Shown in pieces: positions 1-10,553 of a stretch of 64,000 bases of DNA. The stretch covers positions 372,001 to 436,000 of the forward strand of contig JAFKAC010000027.1 in NCBI GenBank assembly GCA_025766275.1. Direction: 5' to 3'. Positions within the stretch are counted from its first letter, which is position 1. Every line of letters starts with the position of its first letter. Both the position numbers and the translations under genes were made by a program. The notes below the pieces were generated by a model. It was not told the DNA's origin, made no database searches, and worked only from the letters and a program-made list of their open reading frames with translations. The stretch is from Lactarius indigo (Eukaryota; Basidiomycota; Agaricomycetes; Russulales; Russulaceae).

Positions 1-657
1 GCCGTACTCAAACGACAGAAAAATTACATCCATCTTAAGGCGAGACTCAACGAGTACAAGAATACGACAACGCAGCCAAAGAAGCAGAGCGGCAATGCGG
101 GGTGGACACTTCCGCAAAACCTACCTCAAACCAACCCGTGGGCGATGGATACCTCGGCTGATCGCGCCAGGGTAAGGCTCGCAGGATCAGAAGAGATCGA
201 CTTCAACAAACTGCCACATCACGATTGGCAGACACCGCCTTTCCCACCAAGAGGGGGGCCGGGAGCAAGAGGACGAGGAAGAGGGGGATCCCGAAGGGAC
301 TTGAGGAACGTCCTCTGTTATAACTGTCATGCTCCAGGGCACCTCTCACGAAATTGTCCTCACCCCCGCGTCCAGAGGCAATGGCAGACAACGCCATCAA
401 GCAGCAGAATGACCGAGACGTGGCCACCCCAGTGGTCTACTTCGCAAGGGCCGACATCGCAGTACGAACCCTCACTACCAGGGTACGCGACGCCGGCGCC
501 CAGCGCAACCCCGATACCACAAATAAACGCGGCAACAACAAAAACGCCTGGAGAACAGGCAAAGGAGTGGCTCACGCAGGTGGCCAATAGTACGGATGAG
601 GTGAAGGACCTCATACTTCAAGATCTATGGGGAAAAGAGGGTTTTCGGGACGCCTAA
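1..657 (+). CDS. gag: Ty3-1 Gag, C-terminal part
   Basis: Frame 1 is open from the first base to TAA at 655-657. It encodes the end of the capsid region and a CCHC zinc knuckle (CYNCHAPGHLSRNC, near 318-357) preceded by a Gly/Arg-rich basic stretch, as in nucleocapsid proteins that package element RNA. The motif NPWAMDTSADR before the knuckle recurs in the Gag of Ty3-2, Ty3-3 and Ty3-4. The C-terminus (LWGKEGFRDA) overlaps the start of pol in the -1 frame. The N-terminal two thirds are outside the window. Confidence 0.9.
   Translation, partial: AVLKRQKNYIHLKARLNEYKNTTTQPKKQSGNAGWTLPQNLPQTNPWAMDTSADRARVRLAGSEEIDFNKLPHHDWQTPPFPPRGGPGARGRGRGGSRRDLRNVLCYNCHAPGHLSRNCPHPRVQRQWQTTPSSSRMTETWPPQWSTSQGPTSQYEPSLPGYATPAPSATPIPQINAATTKTPGEQAKEWLTQVANSTDEVKDLILQDLWGKEGFRDA
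639..645 (+). promoter_or_regulatory. -1 ribosomal frameshift site GGGTTTT, Ty3-1 gag/pol
   Basis: In the gag frame the bases read G GGT TTT, a canonical X XXY YYZ heptamer. The pol frame is -1 relative to gag and opens across it. Twelve bases downstream, ACCC (658-661) can pair with GGGT (670-673). The same heptamer is at the same place in Ty3-2, Ty3-3 and Ty3-4. Recoding is inferred, not demonstrated. Confidence 0.75.
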
Positions 658-1978
658 ACCCGTCAGTCTGGGTGAGGGCTCTTCAATGTAATTCTGTAAT
701 TGTGACAACACGCTATCGATCTATGCGAATTCCAGTAACTGTCCATACAAATTACCAAACGACTGAAACCAATGCGCTTGTCGACTCTGGCACAACCGAC
801 AACTTCATCCGACCCAGCTTGGCGAAGCGGGCCAGCATCAACACACAGCCACTAGACACGCCTCGCAAGATATGGAACATAGATAACACGGAAAACAAAG
901 CTGGGTTAATCACTCATTACGTTAACCTAGAAGTAAAAACATGAGGACAGATAAAGCAAATGACCTTCCTGGTCACTGATCTAGGGAACGAAGACATGGT
1001 ACTGGGTTATCCATGGCTGAGCGCCTTTGAACCAACGATCAGCTGGGCCACTGCCACTATGCACCCCGACATGCAACCGGTCGTGCTAGCAACTACCGAA
1101 GTGTTGCTAACAACGACAACCATTCGAGCCCTCATTGTGGCCGAAAAGGAAGACATTGTACGAGAACTCGAAGAGGAGACATTCATTAAGGCCACCACCT
1201 CGACGGAATTGGCCATACAAGCAAAACAGCAACAGACGGCAGCAGTGCTCCCTCAAGAATACACGACGTTCAGCGAACTCTTTAATGAGCAAGCCTCACA
1301 CCGCTTTCCCCCGGCTAGGCCGTGGGATCATGCGATCGACTTCAAACCATCCGCGCCGGCCGCCATCGACTGCAAAATCTACCCCATGACCCAAAAGGAA
1401 GAAGGCGAACTCAAAGAGTTCCTCGAAGAAAAGCTAAAACAGGGATACCTACGCCCTTCCATCTCTCCGTACGCATCCTCCTTCTTCTTCATTAAAAAGA
1501 AGGACGGAAAACTACGCCCGGTACAGGACTATCGGGTTATTAACTCCCACACCATTCGAAATCAATACCCGCTGCCGCTCATACAAGACCTCATCCTTGA
1601 CCTCAGCAACGCCCATATCTACACAAAACTCGACATCCGATGGGGTTACAACAACATACGCATTCGCGATGGCGATCAGGAAAAAGCAGCGTTCAAAACT
1701 AAATTTGGCCTCTTCGAACCCACGGTCATGTTCTTCGGACTCACCAACTCCCCCGCCACCTTCCAGGCCATGATGAACCATATCTATCGTGATACGATAG
1801 CGAAGCACGAACGGCTGGGCACTACCATACGTGTCTATATGGACGACATCGGTATCGCCACCCACTTTGATCACGATTTAGCAGCCCACGTGAACGCCGT
1901 CCGCGATGTGTTAAGCGTCGCGAAAGAACACGACCTCTACTTCAAGCTCGAAAAATGCCTGTTTCATCAACCGCGGAT

Positions 1979-2013
1979 GGATTACCTGGGGGTAATCCTT
2001 GAAAGGGGGGTGA
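1979..2013 (+). promoter_or_regulatory. Internal hairpin plus central polypurine tract in pol, Ty3-1
   Basis: GGATTACC-TGGG-GGTAATCC (1979-1998) is a perfect 8-bp hairpin with a 4-base loop. It is followed by GAAAGGGGGGTGA (2001-2013), a near copy of the 3' polypurine tract of the related elements. The hairpin is identical in Ty3-2, Ty3-3 and Ty3-4. A second plus-strand priming site is inferred. Confidence 0.6.
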
Positions 2014-4239
2014 CCCGAATGGACCCTGTAAAAGTCCAAGGAATCAAGGACTGGCCAACGCCGACAAAAGTCAAAGATGTCCGTTCTTTTCTCGGATTCT
2101 GTAACTTTTACAGGCTTTTCATCCGCGGTTTTGCAACTCACGCTAAGCCACTCACTAAACTGACACGAAAGGACGAAGACTGGAGATGGACCGAAGAGGA
2201 AGACAGGGCGTTCAACACCCTAAAACGCCTCGTAACGGAGGAACCGGTGCTAGCACACCCCGTCCTTCAGGACCCGTTCGAATTGGAAGTTGACGCCTCG
2301 GGCTACGCGGTGGGAGCCGTATTGCTACAAAAGAAATCTGACGGCAAGCGACACCCCATAGGTTACTACTCAGCAACGCTTTCCGAGGCTGAAAGAAACT
2401 ACGACATCTACGACCTGGAACTCCTTGCGATAGTCAAAGCCCTACGGAACTGGCGACCGCTCCTCGCGGGCGCCCCCCACAAGATCAAAATCTATTCGGA
2501 CCACCTAAACCTACAATATTGGAAGTCACCGCAGAAAATCAGCAGGCGAGTCGCTAGGGAAGTACTTGAACTCTCTGAGTACGACTTCGAGATTCACCAC
2601 ATTAAGGGAAAGAACAACGGAAGAGCAGATGCTCTGTCAAGACGACCGGACTACGACCAGGGAGTCGAAGACAACAATGAGGTGGTGGTCCTACCACCAG
2701 AAGTTTTCGTACGAACCCTTAGCACCGCGCGCACCTTTATCGCGAATCCAAATTTACTACAACCGCGCCACCAGCAAGACGAGGAAGTGATCAAGAAGTG
2801 GGTCGATCCTCATCACCTCAAAAAGATACAGGGAGAATGGTACAAAGACGGCAAGTTCGTGATCACCGGACCCACGTCAACTCAACGTGTGCTAATACAC
2901 GACCATCACGACCTACCCATACATGGCCATCCGGGAATTGCGAAAACTCAACGCATCCTGGAGAGACACTACTGGTGGCCGCGACTCAGAAAAGACGTGT
3001 ATGAATACGTGCAAGGTTGCGCAGAATGCCAACGGAACAAAGTCAACACGAGGCCCATACGAGCGGCGCTACATCCCATCACGCCCATACTAGAAGCAAT
3101 GCCGTTCCACACGGTAGCGGTGGACTTCATCACCAAGCTTCCCACTTCCAATGGGTACGACAGTATACTAACTGTCACGGACCACGACTGCAGCAAGGCT
3201 TCCGTCTTTATCCCATGTCGAGAAGAGATCACCGCAGAAGAGACGGCGACTCTGTATGTCGCCCAGGTATTCAAACGCTTCGGGTTACCACGCAAGATAA
3301 TAAGCGATCGCGACCCCCGCTTCACATCCAAGTTCACCAGAGAAGTATGCTGCGTTCTGGGGATTCAACAGAACATATCGACGGCATATCACCCGCGTAC
3401 TGATGGGCAATCTGAACGAACTAACCAGTGGCTAGAGCAATACCTACGCTTCTGGGTAAATGAGCGGCAAGATAACTGGGTAACTTATCTACCAATCGCC
3501 GAATTCGTGCACAACAACTGGCCGCACGAACACACAAAGGAGTCGCCGTTCCAACTTCTGATGGGGTACAACCCGCAAGCGGATTGGACGGATAAGCCAT
3601 CCCCCGTTCCTCTCGCATCCGCACGACTGACACAGCTGAAAGAAGCTAGAGACAACGCCCAACGCCTCATCAAGAAGGCACAAGAGTCATGGGTGCGCAA
3701 CAAAGACACACCCAAATTCAGCATCAACGACCTCGTATGGCTTGAAGGAAAGCACCTTCGAACCAACCAGCCTACAGCGAAATTAGCGGCGCGACGCCAC
3801 GGACCCTTTCGGGTGATACAGGTGATGTCCCCTTACAACTATCGATTGGAACTTCCCACGCAGTGGAGCATCCACCCAGTGTTTCACATCGATCTTCTCA
3901 CCCCGTACAAACAAACTTCCTTACACGGGGAGAACTTCACACGACCGCCACCCGAACTGATAGATGGGGAAGAAGAATACGAGGTCGAGGCCATTCTAGA
4001 CGCTCGGCATTTCGGCAGGGGAAGACGCCTCCAATACCTTGTCAAGTGGAAGGGGTACCCGGATTCGGAAAACCAGTGGGTCAACAAGGATGACGTCTTT
4101 GCGCCAGAAGCGCTCCGCCTGTATCAGGAAACGCGAACCCACGGGAAAAAGGATAAAGTGGGGGTCGTCCGAACAGAGGACAGTCACCCCCTTCTCCTCC
4201 GCTCTACCACTACTCTTATGCCTACTTCCCCCCTACGAC

Positions 4240-4956
4240 ATGTCACACAAGCGCAACTCCTCGACTCCCTCGCGGAAGACGCCCGCGCCCTCCTGGCTGA
4301 GGACGACGACACCGAAGTTCCAAACACTCAGCTCACGCCATGGACGCCTCTTACACCAGCAGAGGGGCCCATCACCGCACAAGAATGGATCAATGTCGTC
4401 ACCAGATTCCCAGACCCAACGACTACCCCCGACGACGACCGAGCTGTCGTCCACGTCTTCCGAAACGATCGCGGCGAGCACGAACCCATCGCCGCTATCC
4501 CCCCAAGCGACGACCTCATCGGCGTTCGCGGAATTTTCCCGAGCAACGACCAGCGTTCAAGCGCTGATGGAGTACGAGTTGGAGGGCTGGAGGAGGGTGG
4601 CGGCAGCGTGGCAGAAGGAACAGTTGGACTCAGCAGCGGCCCGACTGAGGGAGATGCGCGAGCGACGGCAGCGATGGCGGCAGCTGAGGCTGGCCATGAC
4701 GACGAAGATTATTACCCGGCGAGACACTCCTTCCTTCGAACGAAACGCGACCCTGATAATCCCCTCATCACGCCCTGGCTCGTCTACACCGACGGCTCCC
4801 CCATGTATCGAGGACGTGTGCGCGTGCCTGGTGCCGCCGATCACCGTCCGTTCACCGCCGCCGAGGACCCCGCACATGTCATTGCGCCTGAGGGGTTCCG
4901 GGCGAACCGACGACCCCATCACATTCGATACCCCATCACCGGGCCAGATGGAGTAG
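4240..4956 (+). CDS. Candidate overlapping ORF in the +1 frame of the Ty3-1 pol extension
   Basis: An ATG-started frame of 238 codons runs inside the pol C-terminal extension, one base ahead of pol. It contains a helix-forming stretch (EGWRRVAAAWQKEQL) and ends near SLRLRGSGRTDDPITF. Ty3-2 and Ty3-3 have the same frame open at the same place, with recognisably similar Trp/Glu/Arg helix and GSG..DPITF motifs. In the helix segment the pol frame is a poorly conserved Gly/Ala/Ser-rich stretch. No known function. GC-rich third positions could also keep this frame open, so it may not be translated. Confidence 0.4.
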   Translation: MSHKRNSSTPSRKTPAPSWLRTTTPKFQTLSSRHGRLLHQQRGPSPHKNGSMSSPDSQTQRLPPTTTELSSTSSETIAASTNPSPLSPQATTSSAFAEFSRATTSVQALMEYELEGWRRVAAAWQKEQLDSAAARLREMRERRQRWRQLRLAMTTKIITRRDTPSFERNATLIIPSSRPGSSTPTAPPCIEDVCACLVPPITVRSPPPRTPHMSLRLRGSGRTDDPITFDTPSPGQME

Positions 4957-5349
4957 AGAGGGACGCGTCGCACGTCCAGATCATCGGAGGGGCCGACCCC
5001 CTCATATTAGGAGTTATACCGGGTTCACCTCACGTCTATGGTAAGCCCTTCTACGCCGAACCCCACGTATCCGCCGCGCTCCGCCCCACGTATCCGCACG
5101 AAGACCTCGTCGTCTTCGAGGCGGACAAAATCACCGACCGCGCCCTCAATCGCATCAACGACGAGTCGCTTACCGCCGAGGTCACGCGCTTCCGCGCGGC
5201 CAGCTACGAGCTGGATCGGCTTCGAGCGAGGGTGAGCCAACTCCGCGCAAGACGACCGGTGCGACGCTATCTACCGTCTAGAGCGCGCCACCGCGCTGGA
5301 GCGCATCGCCGACGAACAGCGCGATTGGCCGGCCCGTGACTTCCGGTGA

Positions 5350-5380
5350 GTCTGGGGTCTCACACTAGAAGAGGAGGTGA
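5350..5380 (+). promoter_or_regulatory. 3' polypurine tract region of Ty3-1
   Basis: The purine-rich run GAAGAGGAGGTGA (5368-5380) directly precedes the LTR, where plus-strand synthesis starts. It differs from the GAAAAGGGGGTGA of Ty3-2 and Ty3-3, probably by decay. Confidence 0.7.
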
Positions 5381-5881
5381 TGTTACGTTTCGACTGAGAC
5401 CCTTACTGTACCGGTTGCAACTACGGCGGTAAGGTAGATTAGTTGCGGACTTAATTACGACAGCGCGGTGATACGGTAGTACGATAGGAGATATGGCATC
5501 GATAGCTGACTGAGAATGGACGCCACTAATACTAGTACTAGTAGTATTAGGGTTCGAGTTGTTTCTGCGACACGTTGGACGCTACTTTACAGTGACTCAT
5601 AGCAGCGCTTGAAAGCCTGCTCGATATGTATTTAAGCTCTCTTGTGAAGACCAAGATACGCCATCTTGGTCTTCTTGAATCGTCACTTGTTTTCCGTTCT
5701 CTCATTCTTCGACCATCCGACTTCGTTCGTGAACAAGACTTCCGACTTGCCAGTGTACCTCCGGAGTATTCACTAGGGCAAGGGCTTGGACCTTCGCGTC
5801 TTCAAGTTAGACAACCGTTGCTTCGCTAAGTTGTTACCGCCGCTTGCGCTCAAGTCGAGCTAACGTCGTGACGGCGTAACA
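5381..5881 (+). repeat. Ty3-1 3' LTR (501 bp)
   Basis: It begins TGTTACG and ends CGTAACA. A TATA-like TATTTAAG at 5629 lies 34 bases before ATCTTGGTCTT (5663-5673), the predicted RNA start. That stretch is preceded by its own inverted copy, so a perfect inverted repeat spans the start. The left LTR is outside the window. Confidence 0.9.
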
Positions 5882-6512
5882 CCAGTGACGAGGTTTTTCT
5901 CGACAAGAGCTTGGGCACTTGCTGGCGCGATGTGGCCCATCCGTCGATGCAACTCCATGACTGTGATGGTCTCGACGGAGTGCGCGGATTCGGCGGCATG
6001 TGCAACGTGGTACAGGCCGCGGGAGGACTGGGGAATGCGGGCAACGCGCCCACTTTCTGGGGTGAACAGGTCGAGGTGGCCGCCGCCGATCGAGACACGG
6101 TAGCCGATCTTGTCCAACGCGCCGAGTGATACCAGAGTGTATCCCACAGCCGGCGCGTGGAGAACGTTGGTGAGGGTGAGGGTGGACGGGGTGCTGCCAT
6201 TCGGTACATGCAGTGTGAGGGTGCTGGTTCCGATGGCAGGGAACTGCTGCTGGTTCGCGGCGTTGAGGGTGATGGGTGGGTCGAGGACTGTGTAAGTGGT
6301 GAAGTCGGATTTGTAGGGGGTGATATGTCGTGTCATGCCCGAGTCGTATAACTCAATGCGCTCGCCCCGGTCGTTGCTGGCTGGCACGGTAGCTGCTGCC
6401 ATGGTGTCCCCGTGCATTCCCACTGGCTCCTCAAGAGCGAGGTCCACAGCCCAGCACTCATCGACATCCTCATTGTTGGCCGTGACAGCGTTCGCCGACC
6501 CGACAGGCTTCG
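5882..6512 (-). pseudogene. Copia-3 Pol fragment: protease and GAG-pre-integrase region
   Basis: The minus frame encodes YDSGMTRHITPY, the Copia-type aspartic protease active site, and then a GAG-pre-integrase domain (MELHRRMGHI). At 6512 the frame is cut by Ty3-2. The next upstream codons lie at 23074 and beyond, and the reading frame joins without interruption across the removed insert. At 5882 it is cut by the Ty3-1 LTR. Integrase, RT and RNase H would lie to the left of Ty3-1, outside the window. Confidence 0.85.
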
Positions 6513-6964
6513 TGTCACGGTTCTCAGTATTGACCCTTACTGTACCGGTTGTGGCTACGGCGGTAAGGTAGATTAGTCACGGACTCGGGGTTTACGATAG
6601 GAGTTAGGCTCAGAACGATGACTCGATCCTAATACGAGTAGTAGTAGTACTAGGATTGCGGTACTTACGCGATACGTTGGACGCTACAATACGATGACTC
6701 ATAGCAGCGCTTCTAAGCCTGCTCTTCTGTATTTAAGATAGCTGCGGAAGACCAAGACGCGCCATCTTGGTCTTCTTCAATCGTCACTTCTCTATCTCCA
6801 CGTTCGAGTTCTGCCTCTGTATCGATCAGAGAGTCGCGTGCCATACTAGTGTCTTCGAACATCTAGACCCTGCCTTCGTGCCATACGCCTTAGTGCGTGA
6901 TCAGCTAAGTTGCCGAGTCGCCTTCTACGAGCTCAAGTCGAGCTAACGCTGTGACGGCGTTACA
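6513..6964 (+). repeat. Ty3-2 5' LTR (452 bp)
   Basis: It begins TGTCACGG and ends GGCGTTACA. TATTTAA at 6730 lies 34 bases before ATCTTGGTCTT (6764-6774), the inferred RNA start. Arms at 6747-6757 and 6765-6775 form an 11-bp inverted repeat over the start. The inferred leader from 6764 to the gag start contains no ATG. Confidence 0.93.
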
Positions 6965-6966
6965 TT

Positions 6967-6977
6967 AAGACCAAGAT
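6967..6977 (+). promoter_or_regulatory. Primer-binding site of Ty3-2, self-primer type
   Basis: AAGACCAAGAT starts two bases after the LTR and is the exact reverse complement of ATCTTGGTCTT at the predicted 5' end of the RNA (6764-6774). No TGG, the usual start of a tRNA-complementary site, is present here. This matches the Tf1/sushi mechanism, in which the RNA 5' end folds back as primer. Confidence 0.75.
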
Positions 6978-6984
6978 CACCATT

Positions 6985-9003
6985 GTGGCGACCGTCAACA
7001 CCCGCGAACAGTGGACGAGTTTTCGTCCTTACCACCTTGAACGAAGAGGAGACCGCAACGTACCAACCCGCTTTCTAGGAGCAGCCCGGTGGAGAGACCG
7101 AGGAGACGAGACCGGATATTTCGTCGAATTCAATGGACCAACACGGTTCAGACCGGTTGAGTTTAATTTCGACCATTTGTGCTGGGTGGAAATTACGTGG
7201 AACCCCATAGATCATCGCTGGGACGTCGTACGACCAGCAGGAAGACAATATCAGTGCGACATCGACGCACGAGAACTCAATTCACGAGCGGACTGGGGCC
7301 CTATTGATGGACAACTGCGTGAACACTCCACAGGTGAAGCAGTAAGCGAAGAAACTGAAGAAGACGAACAAAGTGAAGAAAATCCACCTGCAAGCATCGG
7401 GCCTATCGAACAATACACCATTCAACGAGCTGAGTCCTTACACCTAACAGAACAGCCAGAAGCCATTCACGTGCAATCGCCAGTGGCAGAAATGGCAACA
7501 ACTACCATGACAACCGAAGAAATCATAGCCGTCCGAGAACAAGCGGCGTGAGAAGCAGCCGAAGCAATTAGACAGGAGTCGCAGCGAAATCTCCTCCCAA
7601 TCAACCCCGAAACAGGGCATCGCATGACTGCAGACGACGCAGCGATCTTTTGGGCCATCGGGCCTGATCAAGGAGACCCCCCATCGGGAGGTGGGCAATG
7701 ACAACCACTAGCACTCGACCCTCCGCCAGGGTGGGGAGGACCGCCAGGAGACGACTTTCCCTGTCAACCGGGCGGCGGAGGCAACCCACCTGACCTTCCG
7801 GGACACCCGCAAGGAGGAGGACCGCCAGGAGGAGGCGGGGGAGGCCCACCAGCAGGAGGTGGGGGAGGCCCACCAGGGGGAGGAGGGCATGGACACGAAA
7901 AACTAACAGGTGAACCCCCGACAATCTTTGATGGAGACCACACTAAAGTGGACTCGTTCCTCACGCAATGGCATGTGTATTGGGGAATGAATCTTGACAC
8001 TCCCGTCATGTGAAATGACTACCGACGGTCCCTCCTCTTCCTATCCTACATAAAGGGAGTATCCGTTAGCGAATGGGTGCTCTCATACCTCAAATGGCTC
8101 AATCGGCAAATACAACGCGGAATAGATCAGCATACCAGAGATCTGTGGAATGCAGTAGCAGACGGGTTTAACCAAAGGTTCGTTAATACCCTTGAACGAG
8201 AACAGGCTCAAGCGCTCCTGCGAAAGGGACTCAAGATGGTCGATGGAGACATAGACAAATACGTGAACGAATTCGAAGAAGCCGCAAGGAAGGCGGGATA
8301 CCGCCTTAACGACCCGCAGACCATCGACCTATTCACGAAGGGGTTGCCGAAGAAGTTATATGAGAAAACGTATGACCTAGACAAACCCGAGACGTTTGAC
8401 GAATGGAAACGAGCGACGTTGCGCCGCCAGCGCAACTATATCCACATCAGAGCACGAGTGGACGAATACAAGGACACCACCAAACCCAAGAAGACGGGTA
8501 ACGCAGGATGGACAGTTCCTCAAAACCTCGCCAATCCCTGGGCAATGGATACCTCCGCAGACCGGGTGAAAGCGCGATTGGCTGGATCAGAAGAAATCGA
8601 CTACAGCCAGCCGCCTTACACCGGCCATGTCAATCCACCTCCCTTTCCGCCTAGAGGGGGACCTGGAGTTAGGGGGCGTGGGAGAGGAGGGTCACGACGA
8701 GACCTGAGGATGGTGTTGTGTTACAACTGTAACGCCCTGGGTCATCTCTCACGAAATTGCCCCTATCCCAGACAGCCACGACAGTGGCAATCGCAAAACC
8801 CCGGGCCGTCGACAGCCCAGGTGACGGAAACAGACTATTACACACAAGAGCCGAAAGAGGCCCATATACAAGCCGCCTCCACTAGCAAGACAGCCGAAGA
8901 AAGAGCAAAAGAGTGGCTCACCGGAGTCGCAAACACGCCTGACAAAGTAAAGGACCTCATACTGCAGGATTTATGGGGAAAAGAGGGTTTTCGGAGCGCC
9001 TGA
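6985..9003 (+). pseudogene. gag: Ty3-2 Gag with three premature TGA codons
   Basis: One frame runs from GTG at 6985 to TGA at 9001-9003 and is interrupted by TGA at 7549, 7699 and 8011. It contains the N-terminal domain shared with Ty3-3/4 (EQWTSFRPYHLERRGDRNVP), a Gly/Pro-rich linker (about 7680-7900), a capsid region (LFLSYIKGVSVSEWVL) and a zinc knuckle (CYNCNALGHLSRNC). No ATG exists near the N-terminus. The GTG has A at -3 and G at +4, as in Ty3-3, Ty3-4 and Ty3-5. Confidence 0.88.
8985..8991 (+). promoter_or_regulatory. -1 frameshift site GGGTTTT, Ty3-2 gag/pol
   Basis: It is read G GGT TTT in the gag frame, 10 bases before the gag stop. Downstream, ACCCA and TGGGT flank TCGGCC and can form a small hairpin. 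Pol opens in the -1 frame (RLNPSAWVRAL). Confidence 0.75.
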
Positions 9004-10553
9004 ACCCATCGGCCTGGGTGAGGGCATTAAATTGTAATTCTGTAATCATGACGTGCTTTCGTTCTCTTCGAATTCCAGTCTCGATATGCACAAATTACCG
9101 AATGGCCGACATAAAAGCATTGGTGGACTCGGGAGCCACCGACAATTTCATACACCCAAAATTCTTGAAAAGGATGGGTATTGGTACACAACCAATGACG
9201 CAACCCCGCAAAGTCTGGAATATCGACCATACGGAAAATAAAGCTGGGTCTATCACTCACTTTACGGATCTTGACATATACACCAACAGATATCACAGGA
9301 CTATGCGGTTCCTCATAACCGACCTCGGAACGGAAGATGTTGTCCTGGGATATCCATGGCTGGTGACATACGAGCCAACCATCAACTGGCGCGACGCAGT
9401 AATACACGAAAAGATCATGCCAGTAGTGATCAGTACGCAGGACAGTTCACACCCATATACCGTTGTTGCTGCCGCCCTCACCGAAGACCAGAAGGAAGAC
9501 ATCATTGCAAGTCTAGACGAAGAAGACACATACCTGCGTGCTACTACGTCCACGGAATTAGCGATACAAGCGAAGAAAGATGACAATCCTGTAGAGCTGC
9601 TGGCAGTCTACCAAGAATTCCAGAAGCTCTTCAGCGAAGAAGCATCGCAACGCTTTCCCCCCGCACGACCATGGGACCATGCCATCGACTTCAAACCTAA
9701 TACCCCTTCCGCAATAGACTGTAAAATATACCCACTAACGCAAGAAGAGGAAGGCAAGCTCAAGGAATTCCTTGACGAAAAACTCAAGCAAGGGTACTTA
9801 CGCCCCTCTATTTCCCCGTATGCCTCATCTTTCTTCTTTGTTAAAAAGAAGGATGGCAAGCTACGCCCAGTACAGGACTACCGTGTAATCAACTCTCACA
9901 CCATACGCAATCAATATCCCCTACCTCTCATCCAAGATCTCATTTATGACCTCAGCAACGTGTACATCTACACCAAACTTGACATCCGCTGGGGGTATAA
10001 CAATATTCGTATCCGGGATGGTGACCAAGAAAAGGCGGCTTTCAAAACTAAATTCGGGTTGTTCGAACCTACGGTAATGTTCTTCGGCCTCACAAACTCA
10101 CCGGCAACATTCCAAACAATGATGAATCACATTTATCGAGACACAATTGCCAAGCATGAGCTATGCGGCACGGTCATCCATGTCTACATGGACGATATTG
10201 GGATCGCCACACGCGAAGGACACACCTCCGCGGACCATATTGCCGCCGTTACTGATGTCCTTCGGGTGGCCCAAGAACACGACCTCTACTTCAAACTCGA
10301 CAAATGCCTTTTCCATCAACCTCGGATGGATTACCTGGGGGTAATCCTTGAAAAGGGGGTAACTCGCATGGACCTGGTAAAAGTCTGAGGTATCAGAGAT
10401 TGGCCGACGCCAACAAAGGTCAGGGACGTACGCTCCTTCTTGGGCTTCTGCAACTTTTACCGCTTATTCATCCGAGGTTTTGCAACACACGCCCGACCAC
10501 TAAATCGCCTCACAAGAAAAGATGCTGAATGGCGATGGACGGAAGAAGAAAGC
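8991..10553 (+). pseudogene. pol: Ty3-2 Pol, N-terminal part (protease and RT), cut by Copia-1
   Basis: Protease (DSGATDNFI near 9130) and most of RT are present, with YMDDIG near 10188. An in-frame TGA at 10386-10388 replaces a codon that is CAA in Ty3-1. The frame then continues to 10553, where Copia-1 is inserted after the target bases AAAGC. The next codons are at 18018. Once the insert and one AAAGC are removed, the RT/RNase H frame is continuous. Confidence 0.87.
10328..10362 (+). promoter_or_regulatory. Internal hairpin plus central polypurine tract, Ty3-2
   Basis: The 20-base hairpin at 10328-10347 is identical to the one in Ty3-1. It is followed by GAAAAGGGGGTAA (10350-10362), which differs at one base from this element's own 3' polypurine tract (22609-22621). 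Confidence 0.6.

Larger units (their letters stand above)
645..5349 (+). pseudogene. pol: Ty3-1 Pol (protease-RT-RNase H-integrase-chromodomain), broken
   Basis: Pol is read in frame 3 after the frameshift. Protease has DSGTTDNFI near 784. RT has YMDDIG near 1836. RNase H has DASGYAVGAVL near 2294. Integrase has an HHCC domain (about 2920-3035) and catalytic D, D and E in AVDFITKLP, ISDRDPRF and TDGQSERTNQW. The chromodomain (LQYLVKWKGYPDSENQW) is near 4030-4080, followed by about 400 residues of a conserved extension of unknown function. Two lesions are visible: an in-frame TGA at 942-944 just after protease, and a frameshift near 5241-5252. Beyond it the correct frame, ending at TGA 5347-5349, restores the tail seen in Ty3-2 (IYRLERA ... 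ARDFR). Confidence 0.88.
1..5881 (+). mobile_element. Ty3-1, chromodomain Ty3/Gypsy retrotransposon, 5' part outside the window
   Basis: The window opens inside gag. Gag end, pol, polypurine tract and 3' LTR follow in normal order. The LTR ends at 5881 and is followed by CCAGT, the expected right target-site duplication; the left copy lies outside. The sequence to the right (from 5882) is the minus-strand coding sequence of Copia-3, so Ty3-1 inserted into that element. Pol carries one nonsense codon and one frameshift, so this copy is defective. By protein similarity its closest relative here is Ty3-2. Confidence 0.9.

Noticed and set aside
942..944. TGA in Ty3-1 pol as programmed readthrough
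   Set aside because: Ty3-2, Ty3-3 and Ty3-4 have sense codons there, and the copy also has a frameshift near 5245. Decay is simpler.
4557..4973. Minus-strand frame opposite the Ty3-1 pol extension
   Set aside because: No conservation pattern of its own was seen. The pol and +1 frames explain the region.
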